A stretch of 64,000 bases of DNA, taken from assembly GCA_027489355.1 (NCBI GenBank), contig JAIXZY010000024.1:1-64000 (forward strand), given 5' to 3'. Below the pieces are notes generated by a model that was not told where the DNA came from, did not search any database, and worked only from the letters and a program-made list of their open reading frames with translations. Shown in pieces: positions 18,589-28,029 of this stretch. This DNA comes from Paracoccaceae bacterium (GTDB lineage: Bacteria; Pseudomonadota; Alphaproteobacteria; Rhodobacterales; Rhodobacteraceae). The position numbers and the translations under genes were made by a program. Numbering within the stretch: position 1 is the first letter of the stretch; every line of letters begins with the position of its first letter.

Positions 18589-19623
18589 CTAGTCGAAGGT
18601 CCCCGTCACACGTCCGAACAGCATGAAGGCCCGCGCGGTGCGGGTATCGGCAAGGTCGGCGAGTTCGGCGTCGGTCGCGTTCGGCTCGAACGCGGCGAAG
18701 GTCTTGTCGAAGGCCCGCAGGAAATGGTGGGCCGCATCACGGAACACCGGGTCGGACTTCATCCGCGCCGCCGTCAGCGCAAGCGAGGCACGGTCGCGGA
18801 TGCCGCCCAGCGCCGCGATCGACCGTCCGCGCTCTCCTGAGGCAAAACGCCGCCACAGCTCGGGGTGGCAAAGGTCGGGCTGGAGATCGTCCATGTAGAT
18901 GCCGTCCTGGCTGAGCAGCGTCAGCACATCCTGTGCCGCGCGGATCAGCTTGGACGAGGTGCGGTTCTCCAGCGCCAGGCGCAGGGCGCGGAAGCCCTCC
19001 TTGTCCTCGGGGGTTTCCGGGAATTGCAGCGCGCGGATGAAATCGGCGACCGACAGCGGAGGGCGGAACTCCTCGGGCGGGGTGCCCAGCGCAAGGCGTG
19101 GCTCCTCGACGGCGGGTTCTGGCCGCGGTTGGACCAGGGCGGCCTTCCGGTCTGCCGAGGGTACCGAAAGGGCCGAATCCCGGCGCGAGGTGAAGGTAGC
19201 CAGCACGGTCTGCGCCTCGCGGGTCGAGGCGGCGATTTCGTCCAGCTTCTTCTCGACCGAGGGCTTCAGTCCGTTCCCTTGCGATTGCGCCTGCACATAG
19301 CTGGACCGCATCGCGTCGACCGTGGCTTGCAGCCGCTTCGCCTCGGCGCGCAGTTCCCGGATCGACCGCAGGGTGATGACCACGGCCCATATCAGCGCGA
19401 TGGGCAGGAAGACCATCAGCAGCGTCATGATCAGGCCCAGCGTCCGCGTCTCGCTGCCCGGTGGCGTGACCAGCACGTAGACGAGGATCAGGATCACCCA
19501 GACCAGGCTCAGGCCGACGCCGGCGATCTCCATCCCCCGGCGGGGCGGATCGTTCAGCTGCGCCAGGGGACCTTCGGCAAGGCCGGCGTCCCCTTTCGGC
19601 AGGTCCTTGAGCGGCGGTTTCAC
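18589..19623 (-). CDS. Conserved two-TM membrane protein of unknown function
   Basis: A 344-aa protein I recognise only as a conserved Rhodobacterales hypothetical. Two membrane helices (about 32-53 and 63-85) are followed by a coiled-coil-like stretch (RSIRELRAEAKRLQATVDAM), a proline-rich low-complexity linker around 165-190, and a helical C-terminal domain of about 150 residues. The linker and the absence of Cys argue for a cytoplasmic C-terminus. It lies 15 bases downstream of greA on the same strand and may be co-transcribed. No catalytic motif is visible. Confidence 0.8.
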   Translation of the reverse strand: MKPPLKDLPKGDAGLAEGPLAQLNDPPRRGMEIAGVGLSLVWVILILVYVLVTPPGSETRTLGLIMTLLMVFLPIALIWAVVITLRSIRELRAEAKRLQATVDAMRSSYVQAQSQGNGLKPSVEKKLDEIAASTREAQTVLATFTSRRDSALSVPSADRKAALVQPRPEPAVEEPRLALGTPPEEFRPPLSVADFIRALQFPETPEDKEGFRALRLALENRTSSKLIRAAQDVLTLLSQDGIYMDDLQPDLCHPELWRRFASGERGRSIAALGGIRDRASLALTAARMKSDPVFRDAAHHFLRAFDKTFAAFEPNATDAELADLADTRTARAFMLFGRVTGTFD

Positions 19624-19638
19624 CAGGGTTCCCCCGGA

Positions 19639-20115
19639 TCAGAGATAACGGATCGACAGGATTTCGTAGGACCGGGTCCCGCCCGGAGTCTTCACCTCGA
19701 CGCTGTCGCCTTCTTCCTTGCCGATCAGCGCGCGGGCCAGCGGCGAGCGCATGTTGAGGAGCCCGTTCTCGATGTCGGCCTCGACCTCGCCGACGATCTG
19801 GTAGGTCTTCTCCTCGTCGGTCTCTTCGTCGACCAGCGTCACCGTGGCGCCGAACTTGATCGGGCCGGACAGTTTCGACGGATCGATGACCTCGGCCAGC
19901 GACAGGGTGCCTTCTAGCTCCTTGATCCGGCCCTCGATGAAGCCCTGCTTCTCGCGCGCGGCATGGTACTCGGCGTTCTCCGACAGGTCGCCGTGCTCGC
20001 GGGCTTCGGCGATGTCCCGGATGATCGCCGGACGGTCCACCGTCTTCAGCTGCTTCAACTCGGCATCCAGCGCGTCGAAGCCGCGCCGCGTCATCGGGAT
20101 CTTTTCCATCGGCAT
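19639..20115 (-). CDS. greA: Transcription elongation factor GreA
   Basis: GreA rescues backtracked RNA polymerase by stimulating cleavage of the nascent RNA. The 158-aa protein has the N-terminal coiled coil with the tip acids in [20 protein letters not shown] and the C-terminal FKBP-like domain ending [18 protein letters not shown] and [10 protein letters not shown]. Two starts two codons apart are possible (MPMEK); the second has better spacing to the upstream GGA. The gene is divergent from the ETF-ubiquinone oxidoreductase gene across a 268-base gap that holds both promoters and nothing else I can recognise. Confidence 0.96.
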   Translation of the reverse strand: MPMEKIPMTRRGFDALDAELKQLKTVDRPAIIRDIAEAREHGDLSENAEYHAAREKQGFIEGRIKELEGTLSLAEVIDPSKLSGPIKFGATVTLVDEETDEEKTYQIVGEVEADIENGLLNMRSPLARALIGKEEGDSVEVKTPGGTRSYEILSIRYL

Positions 20116-20383
20116 TCCACAGTAAAAGAAGAAGCCACGGGCCGGGTGGGGCCCATGACTTCGGACAACTCCCCTTCACCACACCCGATGAAGTGCACAA
20201 ATGCAAGGGGTCATGCCGCGCGCGCGCAACCGGCGGTCGCCGGGAAGACAGAAAGTTTCGCGGCAGCATGTGCCGGTGGCGTGATGTTGCGTCATGGTTG
20301 ACGTCGGGTCGCCGCTGGGGCAACAGGGACGCCGCAAACAAGCCAGGGTTCAGGGTGGGTGGGACTGCCCGGGAAGGACAGGG

Positions 20384-22027
20384 ATGACCGTTCAGCGCGA
20401 GAAGATGGATTATGACGTCGTGATCGTCGGCGCGGGGCCTGCGGGTCTTTCGGCGGCGATCCGGCTGAAGCAGCTGGACCCAGATCGGTCCGTGGTCGTA
20501 CTGGAAAAGGGGTCAGAGGTCGGCGCGCATATCCTGTCGGGCGCGGTTCTGGACCCTTGCGGTCTGGACGCCCTTCTTCCCGACTGGCGCAACATGGGCG
20601 CGCCGATCAAGACCCCGGTGAAGGAGGACAACTTCTACCTCCTCGGTCCCGCGGGGAAGATCCGCATCCCGAACTGGCCGATGCCGCCCCTGATGTCGAA
20701 CCACGGCAACTACATCGTCTCGATGGCCAACGTCTGCCGCTGGATGGCCGGGGTTGCCGAGGGTCTTGGCGTGGAAATCTTCCCGGGCATGGCCTGCTCC
20801 GAACTCGTCTTCGAAGATGACAAGGTCGTCGGCGTCGTCGCCGGTGAATTCGGCCGCGACCCGGAAACCCGCGAGCCCGGCCCGGGTTACGAACCCGGCA
20901 TGGAACTGCGCGGCAAGTATGTCTTCCTATCTGAAGGCGTCCGCGGCAGCCTCGCCAAGCAGGTCATAGCCAAGTACGAGCTCTCCAAAGGCCACTGCCC
21001 GCAGAAGTTCGGCCTCGGCATGAAGGAAATCTGGGAGATTGACCCTTCGAAGCACCGCGAGGGGACCGTCACCCACACGATGGGCTGGCCCCTGGGCAAG
21101 AACGCCGGCGGCGGATCGTTCATCTATCACCTGGAGAACAACCAGGTCTACGTGGGCTTCGTCGTCCACCTGAACTACGAAAACCCCCACCTCTACCCCT
21201 ACATGGAGTTTCAGCGATTCAAGCACCACCCGATGGTCGCGGAACTGCTGAAGGGCGGCAAGCGCGTGGCCTACGGCGCCCGCGCGATCAGCGAGGGCGG
21301 CTGGCAGTCGATCCCGAAGATGGTGGCCCCCGGTGTGGCACTGCTGGGATGCTCGGCGGGCCTGGTGAACGTCCCCCGCATCAAGGGCAACCACAACGCC
21401 ATGCTGTCCGGCAAGGCCGCCGCCGAGGCCGCCCACGTCGCCATCACCGCTGGCCGCGCGCAGGATGAACTGACCGCCTATGAGACCGAAGTCCGCACCG
21501 GCGCCATCGGCAAGGACCTGAAAAAGGTCCGCAACGTCAAGCCCCTCTGGTCGCGCTACGGCCTGACCGCCAGCCTGATGGGCGGCGGGCTCGACATGTG
21601 GCTGAACACCATCGGCCTGACCGCCTTCGGCACCCTTCGCCACAAGAAATCCGACGCGGCCGCCACCGGCCTTGCCAAGGACTTCACGCCGATCGACTAT
21701 CCCAGGCCCGACGGGAAACTGTCCTTCGACCGCCTGACCAACGTCGCCTTCTCCTTCACCAACCATGACGAGAACCAGCCCGCCCACCTGGTCCTGAAGG
21801 ACCCGTCCATCCCGATCGCCGTCAACCTGCCGAAATACGCCGAACCCGCGCAGCGCTACTGCCCGGCCGGCGTCTACGAGGTGCTGGGCGAAGGCCAGGA
21901 CGCCACTTTCCGGATCAACTTCCAGAACTGCGTCCACTGCAAGACCTGCGACATCAAGGACCCCAGCCAGAACATCGTCTGGACCACGCCGATGGGCGGC
22001 GGCGGGCCGAACTACCCCAACATGTGA
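20384..22027 (+). CDS. Electron transfer flavoprotein-ubiquinone oxidoreductase
   Basis: ETF-QO passes electrons from reduced ETF, produced by acyl-CoA and other dehydrogenases, to the ubiquinone pool at the inner membrane. The 547-aa protein has the FAD-binding motif VVIVGAGPAGLSAAIRL, the quinone-site and membrane-surface region, and the C-terminal 4Fe-4S ligands in CVHCKTCDIKDPSQNIVW together with the earlier RYCPAGVYEV Cys. I chose the ATG at 20384 because of the upstream GGAAGGACAGGG; an in-frame start at 20294 would add 30 unconserved residues. etfAB are not in the window. Confidence 0.95.
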   Translation: MTVQREKMDYDVVIVGAGPAGLSAAIRLKQLDPDRSVVVLEKGSEVGAHILSGAVLDPCGLDALLPDWRNMGAPIKTPVKEDNFYLLGPAGKIRIPNWPMPPLMSNHGNYIVSMANVCRWMAGVAEGLGVEIFPGMACSELVFEDDKVVGVVAGEFGRDPETREPGPGYEPGMELRGKYVFLSEGVRGSLAKQVIAKYELSKGHCPQKFGLGMKEIWEIDPSKHREGTVTHTMGWPLGKNAGGGSFIYHLENNQVYVGFVVHLNYENPHLYPYMEFQRFKHHPMVAELLKGGKRVAYGARAISEGGWQSIPKMVAPGVALLGCSAGLVNVPRIKGNHNAMLSGKAAAEAAHVAITAGRAQDELTAYETEVRTGAIGKDLKKVRNVKPLWSRYGLTASLMGGGLDMWLNTIGLTAFGTLRHKKSDAAATGLAKDFTPIDYPRPDGKLSFDRLTNVAFSFTNHDENQPAHLVLKDPSIPIAVNLPKYAEPAQRYCPAGVYEVLGEGQDATFRINFQNCVHCKTCDIKDPSQNIVWTTPMGGGGPNYPNM

Positions 22028-22142
22028 CGGGCTCACGAAAGCTTGTCCCGATCCCTGGGGCCTGGCCGCAACGCCAGGCCCCAGTGCATTGCGCGCGCCC
22101 CGGCGGCGGGCTACCCTCGCCCCAACCCTGGAGGAGAGGCCG

Positions 22143-23858
22143 ATGCGCCAGATCATGTCCCGCACCCTGACCGTGCTTCTTCTGGCAGCGGCCTTGGGCA
22201 CACCTCTGCGGGCCGAAGAGACAATCGACAGCGGCGCCTACCTCGCCGCCCGGATCGCCGAGGCCGAGAACGACTTCCGCGCCGCAGCCACCTGGTATGG
22301 CAAGGCAATCATGACCGACGCCGGAAACCCCCAGCTTCTTGACGGGGCCATCCTGGCCGAGATCGGGATCGGCGACCTCCCCCTGGCGATCGAGGCTGCA
22401 AAGCTGCGCAAGGGCATCGAGGGCGAGCCGAGCCAGCTGGCCGAAATGGCGCTTCTGGCCGACGAGGCCAAGCGCGAGGACTATGCCGCGATCCTGGCGG
22501 CAGCCGATGCCGGGCGCGACGTGGGGCAGCTGACCAACGCGCTGGTCTCGGCCTGGGCCAAGGTCGGCGAGGGCAAGATGTCCGAGGCGGTCGAGGCCTT
22601 CGACGCCGTGACCAAACAGAAGGGGTTCGAGGCCTTCGGCTTCTACCACAAGGCCCTTGCCCTCGCCTCGGTCGGGGATTTCGAGGGCGCGGACGAAATC
22701 CTTTCCGGCCGCGTCGCGGGTCCGATCTACGTCATGCGGCGCGGGGTCTTTGCCCACGCCCAGATCCTCAGCCAGCTGGAACGCAATCCCGAGGCGCTGG
22801 CGCTTCTGGACCGCTCCTTCGGCACGGCTCCCGATCCGTTGATCGACGATCTGCGCACCCGGCTGAAGGCGGGCGAGCCCATTCCCTTCGACACTGTCAC
22901 CTCGGCTCGCGACGGGATTGCCGAGGTGCTGTTCTCGATCTCTACCGCGCTGAACGGCGAGGCGGACCCGGTCTACACCCTGCTCCATCTGCGCATTGCC
23001 AGCTACCTGCGGCCCGATCACTCCGACGCGCTCCTTTTCACCGCCGACGTGCTTGAGGAACTGGGCCAGCACCAGCTTGCGGCCGACACCTATGCCGCCT
23101 TCCCGCCCGAAAATCCGGCCTATGTCACCGCCGAGATCGGCCGCGCAGGGGCGCTGAAGTCGCAAGGCAAGGCCGACGCTGCGATCGAGGCGCTGCAGGC
23201 GCTCGCGCGGACCAATGGTGGTATCCAGCGCGTGCACTTCGCGCTTGCCGACCTTCTGCGCAGCGAGGAGCGTTTCGACGAGGCCGAGGTCTCCTATACC
23301 GCGGCCATCGATCTTGCTACCGAAGCGAAAGAGCAGGACTGGGTGCTCTACTTCTATCGCGGCATCTGCCACGAACAGTCGAAGGACTGGGCACCGGCCG
23401 AGGCCGATTTCCGCAAGGCGCTGGAGCTGAACCCGAACCAGCCGCAGGTGCTGAACTACCTCGGCTACGGCCTTGTCGACCGCGGCGAAAAGCTGGACGA
23501 GGCTCTGGGGATGATCGAAAAGGCCGTCGCCGGCGATCCGGACCAGGGCTACATCATCGACAGTCTGGCCTGGGCCTATTTCAAGCTTGGCCGCTATGCC
23601 GACGCGCTTGCGCCGATGGAGAAAGCCTCGCTCCTGGAACCTGTCGATCCCATCGTGACGGACCATCTGGGCGACGTCTACTGGATGAACGACCGCAAGC
23701 TCGAGGCTCAGTTCCAGTGGCGCCGGGCGCTGTCCTTCCAGCCGACAGACAAGGACAAGGCGCGCATCCTGCGCAAGCTTGACGTCGGACTTGACACGGT
23801 CATGGCCGAGGAAGGGACTGCCCCTGCGCCGGTCAAGGCGGCCGAGAATGGCAACTGA
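22143..23858 (+). CDS. Exported tetratricopeptide-repeat protein
   Basis: A 571-aa protein with a Sec signal peptide ([17 protein letters not shown]) and TPR-like helical repeats through most of its length; the best are at about 395-520 (for example [20 protein letters not shown] and [20 protein letters not shown]). It probably acts as a periplasmic or outer-membrane-associated scaffold. The start at 22143 follows GGAGGAGAGG. It overlaps ispE by 11 bases, an arrangement I recall as common in Rhodobacterales, but no functional link to isoprenoids is apparent. Confidence 0.85.
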   Translation: MRQIMSRTLTVLLLAAALGTPLRAEETIDSGAYLAARIAEAENDFRAAATWYGKAIMTDAGNPQLLDGAILAEIGIGDLPLAIEAAKLRKGIEGEPSQLAEMALLADEAKREDYAAILAAADAGRDVGQLTNALVSAWAKVGEGKMSEAVEAFDAVTKQKGFEAFGFYHKALALASVGDFEGADEILSGRVAGPIYVMRRGVFAHAQILSQLERNPEALALLDRSFGTAPDPLIDDLRTRLKAGEPIPFDTVTSARDGIAEVLFSISTALNGEADPVYTLLHLRIASYLRPDHSDALLFTADVLEELGQHQLAADTYAAFPPENPAYVTAEIGRAGALKSQGKADAAIEALQALARTNGGIQRVHFALADLLRSEERFDEAEVSYTAAIDLATEAKEQDWVLYFYRGICHEQSKDWAPAEADFRKALELNPNQPQVLNYLGYGLVDRGEKLDEALGMIEKAVAGDPDQGYIIDSLAWAYFKLGRYADALAPMEKASLLEPVDPIVTDHLGDVYWMNDRKLEAQFQWRRALSFQPTDKDKARILRKLDVGLDTVMAEEGTAPAPVKAAENGN

Positions 23859-24699
23859 GGCCGTCGCAGAAACCGCGCCGGCCAAGATCAATCTCTGTCT
23901 CCATGTGACCGGCCGTCGCGCTGACGGCTACCATCTCCTGGACAGTCTGGTGGTGTTCGCGGATGTGGCGGACCGGGTCTTTGCCTCGCCTGCGCATGGG
24001 CTGTCGCTGGTTGTGGCGGGGCCAGAGGGGGCGGGACTTCAGGCCGAGACCGACAATCTCGTCTTGCGCGCCGCCCGCGCGATGGGTGTCATCGACGCGG
24101 CGCTGATCCTGGACAAGCACCTGCCCGTCGCCTCGGGTATCGGCGGCGGGTCGACCGACGCGGCAGCCGCGCTGCGGGCCCTGCAGCAGTTGACCGGACG
24201 ACCCCTTCCGGCGATGGCCGAGATCCTGCGGCTCGGGGCCGATGTGCCGGTCTGCATGACCGGGCGCCCCGCGCGGATGGCTGGCATCGGCGACCGGGTG
24301 ACCCCGCTTCCGCCTTTGCCGCCGCTGTTCTGCGTGCTGGTGAACCCGCGTCTGCCGGTGCCGACACCGCAGGTCTTTGCTGCCTTGGCGTTCCGGGAAA
24401 ACCCCCCGCTTCCGGACCTCCCGCCCGCCGTCCTGGCCGATGCCAGATCCTTCGCGGATTGGCTGGGCGGGCATACCCGAAACGACCTCGTTCCGCCTGC
24501 GCGCGAGGTTGCCCCGATCCTGGCCGAAGTGCAGGCCGCGCTGGATGCGACGCCGGACTGTCTCTTGGCCCGGATGTCCGGCTCGGGTGGCACCCACTTC
24601 GGCCTCTTTGCCACGGAAGGGGCGGCCCGTGACGCCGCCGAGATGCTCCGCGCCGCGCATCCCTTCTGGTGGGTCGAACCCGGCCGCATTCAGGACTGA
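23848..24699 (+). CDS. ispE: 4-diphosphocytidyl-2-C-methyl-D-erythritol kinase IspE
   Basis: IspE is the GHMP kinase of the MEP pathway to isopentenyl diphosphate. The 283-aa protein has [20 protein letters not shown] at the N-terminus, the ATP-binding loop [20 protein letters not shown], and the C-terminal [12 protein letters not shown] motif. The ATG at 23848 lies inside the end of the TPR gene, overlapping by 11 bases; a longer in-frame start at 23779 is rejected. It is convergent with fliP across 184 bases that contain two strong hairpins. Confidence 0.96.
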   Translation: MATEAVAETAPAKINLCLHVTGRRADGYHLLDSLVVFADVADRVFASPAHGLSLVVAGPEGAGLQAETDNLVLRAARAMGVIDAALILDKHLPVASGIGGGSTDAAAALRALQQLTGRPLPAMAEILRLGADVPVCMTGRPARMAGIGDRVTPLPPLPPLFCVLVNPRLPVPTPQVFAALAFRENPPLPDLPPAVLADARSFADWLGGHTRNDLVPPAREVAPILAEVQAALDATPDCLLARMSGSGGTHFGLFATEGAARDAAEMLRAAHPFWWVEPGRIQD

Positions 24700-24746
24700 C
24701 CCCCGCGTTCGGGGGTACCCGCGGTAGGGTGGGCGATCCGCCCACC
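24700..24746. terminator. Tandem hairpins between ispE and fliP
   Basis: CCCCCG/CGGGGG with a CGTT loop (24700-24715) begins on the base after the ispE stop, and GGTGGGCG/CGCCCACC with a 3-base loop follows at 24728-24746. Neither has a T-tract, so rho-independent activity is uncertain, but their place between convergent genes fits termination. Confidence 0.5.
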
Positions 24747-24853
24747 GCCCCATCGTCGCCCTGGCCGCGCGTCAGCCACGGGCCGGAAGGTCATGGTTGA
24801 CCGATCCTGAACGCCCGCAAGCAAGCCATTGATTTTCATTGACATATGCCGAT

Positions 24854-24868
24854 TGTCCACCGTGGACA
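24854..24868. repeat. 15-bp palindrome downstream of fliP
   Basis: TGTCCAC and GTGGACA flank a single C. It lies 16 bases beyond the fliP stop. It could be a protein-binding site or part of a terminator for the flagellar genes. Confidence 0.4.
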
Positions 24869-24883
24869 GCCCGGCTGAACCGC

Positions 24884-25606
24884 TCAGAAATAGCTCCTGA
24901 CCAGCGCCCCCGAGATCAACGCCCAGCCGTCCGCCACCACGAAGAAGACCAGCTTGAACGGCAGCGAGACAATCGCCGGCGGCACCATCATCATCCCCAT
25001 CGACATCAGGATGGCTGCCACCACGAGGTCGATGATCAGGAAAGGCAGGAAGATCAGGAAGCCGATCTCGAACGCCCGCTGGATTTCCGACAGCAGGAAG
25101 GACGGCACCAGCAGCGACAGCGGCGCGTCCGCCGCCGCCACCGGAGTGGCCGACCGCAGGTCCTGCAGAGTCTGCAGCGTCTCGACATCGACCCGTCCTG
25201 CCATGAACATCCGGAACGGCGCGATGGCCGCCTGCAATCCCGGCCCCACCTCCAGCGTCCCGTTGGTCATCGGCTCGATCCCCTTGACCCAGGCTTCTGT
25301 GAAGACCGGGTCCATCACATACCAGGTCAGGAACAGCGCCAGGCTGATGATCAGCATGTTCGGCGGCGCCTGCTGCAGCCCAAGGGCCTGGCGAAGGATC
25401 GACAACACGGTCACGATGAAGGGGAAGCAGGTGACCATCACCGCAAGCCCCGGCACGATCGACAGCACCGTGATCAGCAGCAGAAGCTGCACCGAGCGCA
25501 GCGACAGCGACTGCCCTCCGTCGCCAAGATCGAAGGACAGTTCCTGCGCCAGGGCGGGGCTGGCCAGAAGCGTCAGCGCGACGGCCAGCCAGGCCGCTCG
25601 CCTCAC
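24884..25606 (-). CDS. fliP: Flagellar type III secretion protein FliP
   Basis: FliP forms, with FliQ and FliR, the export gate at the base of the flagellum. The 240-aa protein has a cleavable signal (LAVALTLLASPALAQ) and four membrane segments, with the family motifs ITVLSIVPGLAVMVTCFPFIVTV (first part), LRQALGLQQAPPN and FLIFLPFLIIDLVV. It is the last gene of a four-gene minus-strand run (fliF, fliH-like, fliN, fliP) and overlaps fliN by four bases. fliQ, fliR, flhA and flhB are not in the window. Confidence 0.95.
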   Translation of the reverse strand: MRRAAWLAVALTLLASPALAQELSFDLGDGGQSLSLRSVQLLLLITVLSIVPGLAVMVTCFPFIVTVLSILRQALGLQQAPPNMLIISLALFLTWYVMDPVFTEAWVKGIEPMTNGTLEVGPGLQAAIAPFRMFMAGRVDVETLQTLQDLRSATPVAAADAPLSLLVPSFLLSEIQRAFEIGFLIFLPFLIIDLVVAAILMSMGMMMVPPAIVSLPFKLVFFVVADGWALISGALVRSYF

Positions 25607-25872
25607 AACCCGCCCCGCAGGTTCGCCACTTCGGTCAGCCGGACAGCAAGCTGCCCGGCATTGTCGCCCTCAAGCTCGGTCAGCTCGCCCCGGGCGATGA
25701 GCCGGTCACCGACATAAAGCTCCACCGGGTCATCCACCCGCCGGTCCAGCTGCAGCACGGCATCCTTCGACAGTCGCAACAGGTCGCGGACCAGAGGCCG
25801 GGCGCGGCCCACCGATATGGTGACCTCGATCGGGACCTGGGAGAAAGGGTTGGTATCGGCAATGTCTTCCAT
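25603..25872 (-). CDS. fliN: Flagellar motor switch protein FliN
   Basis: FliN builds the lower C-ring and contributes to CheY-P dependent switching. The 89-aa protein is little more than the SpoA domain: VPIEVTISVGRARPLVRDLL, LDRRVDDPVELYVGDRLIARGE. E. coli FliN is 137 aa, so the N-terminal arm is short here, as is usual for alphaproteobacterial FliN. It overlaps fliP by four bases and follows the fliH-like gene by 9 bases. Confidence 0.92.
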   Translation of the reverse strand: MEDIADTNPFSQVPIEVTISVGRARPLVRDLLRLSKDAVLQLDRRVDDPVELYVGDRLIARGELTELEGDNAGQLAVRLTEVANLRGGL

Positions 25873-25881
25873 GGGGCGTCC

Positions 25882-26466
25882 TCAGGTGTTGAGGTTGAAG
25901 AAGGCGCGAACGGCGATGGCGATATCGGTTGTGACCTGGCCCAGGTCTATCTTGGTCTCCGACGCGCCGAAGCGGATGTAGACCTGCCCGTCCGGCATGG
26001 TCGGCTCTTCGTCGATCACCATGGGCAGACCCGTGGCCTGGGTCAGCAGATCCTCGACCTGCGCGCGCACCGCGGGGTTCAGGACCAGGGTCAGCGGCGC
26101 GTCGGCAAGCTCGTCCGCCAGCGGCATCACGGCGTCCAGCACGGTCGGAGCAAGCGCCTCGCGTGCCACCTCGGGAAGCAGGCGGTTGACCATCTCCAGG
26201 ATCAGCGGCTTGATCGACTGCAGGACATGGCTCCGCGCGTCCTGGAAGGTGAAGGACAGGCTTTGCAGGTTGCGCGCCAGGTCGGCCCTGATCCTGCCCT
26301 GATCGCCCTGCTGGGCGGCCACCGCATCATCCCAGCCGGCAGAATAGCCCTGCTCGAACGAAGCAACCTTCGCCTCCTCGACCGCCGTTGCCTCGACCAG
26401 CGGCTGCATCGACCCATCTGCCGCAGGGGCGGTGTCGAACACCTCAAGGCGCAGCGCCGGCATCAC
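25882..26466 (-). CDS. FliH-like flagellar export regulator
   Basis: A 194-aa helical protein between fliF and fliN. A coiled-coil N-terminal half (EEAKVASFEQGYSAGWDDAVAAQ has the FliH-type GYxxGW feature) is followed by a domain resembling the FliH/YscL C-terminus. By position and shape it would be the stator that regulates the export ATPase FliI. Primary-sequence similarity is low, so this rests partly on gene order. Overlaps fliF by four bases. Confidence 0.65.
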   Translation of the reverse strand: MMPALRLEVFDTAPAADGSMQPLVEATAVEEAKVASFEQGYSAGWDDAVAAQQGDQGRIRADLARNLQSLSFTFQDARSHVLQSIKPLILEMVNRLLPEVAREALAPTVLDAVMPLADELADAPLTLVLNPAVRAQVEDLLTQATGLPMVIDEEPTMPDGQVYIRFGASETKIDLGQVTTDIAIAVRAFFNLNT

Positions 26467-27836
26467 GCGGGCTCCTCTTCATGTTCCATCCAGCCGCGCA
26501 GGATCTCGATCGATTCGGTCTGGCGCTGCTCGATCAGACGGCGGAGCCTCGTGGCCGGGTCTTCTTCGGGTTCGCCGTCGCTGCCCGCTTCGCCTCGGGA
26601 CGTGGCAAAGGCCCCGTAGTCAAAGCCGTCATCTACCTCGCCGTTCAGCGCCAGGCTTCCGGGGATCATGGCCGGAGGAAGCGCAAGCTGGGTTTCCGGA
26701 GCGGGCAGGGCTGCCCGGCTGGCCGAGGTCAGGACCGGGCGGATCACGAAGAGGCCAAGGACCAGTGCAACAAGCGCAAGCACCCCGGTCTGGATCATCG
26801 ACATCACATCGATCTGCCCCAGCGGGGGCAGGAGGCTCGCCGTCGCCTCGGTGCCCTCGGGCAGGGGCAGCGGCTGGAATTCAAGCGATTTCAGCGTAAG
26901 GACGTCACCGCGCGCCTCGTCGAGGCCGACGGCCGCGGCCACAAGCTCACGCAGGGTGGCCAGTTCTTCCTCGGGGCGGGGGCTCCAGGTCCGGGTGCCG
27001 TCGTCAGCGACCGTCACAACGCCGTCCACCATGACTGCTACCGTCATGCGCCGCACCGAACCGGGGTTGCGCAGGATCTCGCGCTGCGTTTCGGACACTT
27101 CGTAGTTCACCCGTTCGCGGGTTTCCGAATTCTCGCTCTTGCCCTGTCCACCGGCAGCGGCATCGCCTTCCGGAAGATTGGACGCGACAGTCACAGCGCC
27201 GCCCGGTTCAGAGCTGGAGCCGGTCCGCTCTTCCGTTTCAGAGGAAATCGCGACGCGGCCCTGCGGATCGAAGGTCCGTTCCGTGATGGCCTCCCTTTCG
27301 GAAACGAGATCGACCGAGACTTCGACCACCGCCTTGCCATCCCCGACGCGCGCGGCCAGCAGGCGTTCCACATTGCCCTTGATGGCGGCGGCCCGGTCCG
27401 CGGCGTCGCCTGCCTGAAACTCGGCTGCCTCTTCGCCACCGATCAGGCCCGCGACGGTGTCGATGATCTGCACCGCGTCCGGCACCATCCCGGCCACGGC
27501 GCTGGCCACCAGATGCCGGATCGCACGCGCCTGCGCCTCGCTGAGTGAACCGGAGACGGTGGTCAGAGTGACCGAGGCCGTGGGCTTGGTGTCGGACTGA
27601 AAGGCCCGCCCTGGCGCGCTGGCGATATGGACGCGGGCGGACTTCACCTCGGGCATTGCAAGAAGTGTGCGGGCGATCTCGCCTTCTTTCGCGCGCCAGT
27701 AGGCGGCATTGTCCTTGGCGCTGGCGACCGACTTGCCGGTGGCGATATCGGCCTGGGTCTTGTTGAGGTTGGCGTTGATGCCCTTCATCGTCTGCAGGGC
27801 AACCATCGCGCTGGTATTGGTCAGGATCGACGACAT
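26463..27836 (-). CDS. fliF: Flagellin N-terminus fused in frame to a truncated FliF (MS-ring protein)
   Basis: Residues 1-47 are a typical roseobacter-type flagellin start: MSSILTNTSAMVALQTMKG through VASAKDNAAYW. From residue 48 (RAKEGEIARTLLAMPEVKSA) the sequence is FliF: ring-building motif 3 (about 60-135), the beta-collar (150-320), the second transmembrane helix (about 344-363) and the C-terminal FliG-binding tail rich in acids. The usual FliF N-terminal helix and first ring domains, about 150-170 residues, are absent, as is the rest of flagellin. The 457-aa frame is uninterrupted. Such a protein should not assemble a normal MS ring. It is either a deletion that joined a flagellin gene to fliF, or an assembly error at about 27690-27700. 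Operon partners downstream are the fliH-like gene, fliN and fliP. Confidence 0.88.
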   Translation of the reverse strand: MSSILTNTSAMVALQTMKGINANLNKTQADIATGKSVASAKDNAAYWRAKEGEIARTLLAMPEVKSARVHIASAPGRAFQSDTKPTASVTLTTVSGSLSEAQARAIRHLVASAVAGMVPDAVQIIDTVAGLIGGEEAAEFQAGDAADRAAAIKGNVERLLAARVGDGKAVVEVSVDLVSEREAITERTFDPQGRVAISSETEERTGSSSEPGGAVTVASNLPEGDAAAGGQGKSENSETRERVNYEVSETQREILRNPGSVRRMTVAVMVDGVVTVADDGTRTWSPRPEEELATLRELVAAAVGLDEARGDVLTLKSLEFQPLPLPEGTEATASLLPPLGQIDVMSMIQTGVLALVALVLGLFVIRPVLTSASRAALPAPETQLALPPAMIPGSLALNGEVDDGFDYGAFATSRGEAGSDGEPEEDPATRLRRLIEQRQTESIEILRGWMEHEEEPA

Positions 27837-27979
27837 TATTCAGTCCTTCACACGGGGCCGCAGGTTTCACGGCCGGGATAGCCACGAGGCGTGGCAGTTT
27901 GGGCGTTCTGTCCGTGCCTGCCGGGTCCGCCAGGCGCCGCCCCGTCATGGGACGCGTTGTCAGTGAAGCGTCAAAGCAG

Positions 27980-27994
27980 CTAACCAATTCCTAA
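27980..27994. promoter_or_regulatory. CtrA-like box upstream of the flagellin/fliF start
   Basis: On the minus strand the sequence is TTAG-N7-TTAG, one mismatch per half-site from TTAA-N7-TTAA with exact spacing, about 145 bases upstream of the start at 27836. CtrA controls flagellar genes in Rhodobacterales. Binding is inferred. Confidence 0.4.
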
Positions 27995-28006
27995 ACGCCG
28001 ACCGGG

Positions 28007-28021
28007 AAATGCCTGGCATTT
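28007..28021. repeat. 15-bp perfect palindrome upstream of the flagellin promoter
   Basis: AAATGCC and GGCATTT flank a single T, between the flgN-like stop and the CtrA-like box. Candidate operator or remnant terminator of the flgJ/flgN unit. Confidence 0.4.
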
Positions 28022-28029
28022 GAATCGCA

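Noticed and set aside
26388-27548. 386-codon plus-strand frame opposite the fliH-like and fliF genes
   Set aside because: Antisense to clear FliF sequence; low-complexity Arg/Gly composition.
27699-27836. An intact flagellin gene
   Set aside because: Only the first 47 flagellin residues are present before the frame continues into FliF.
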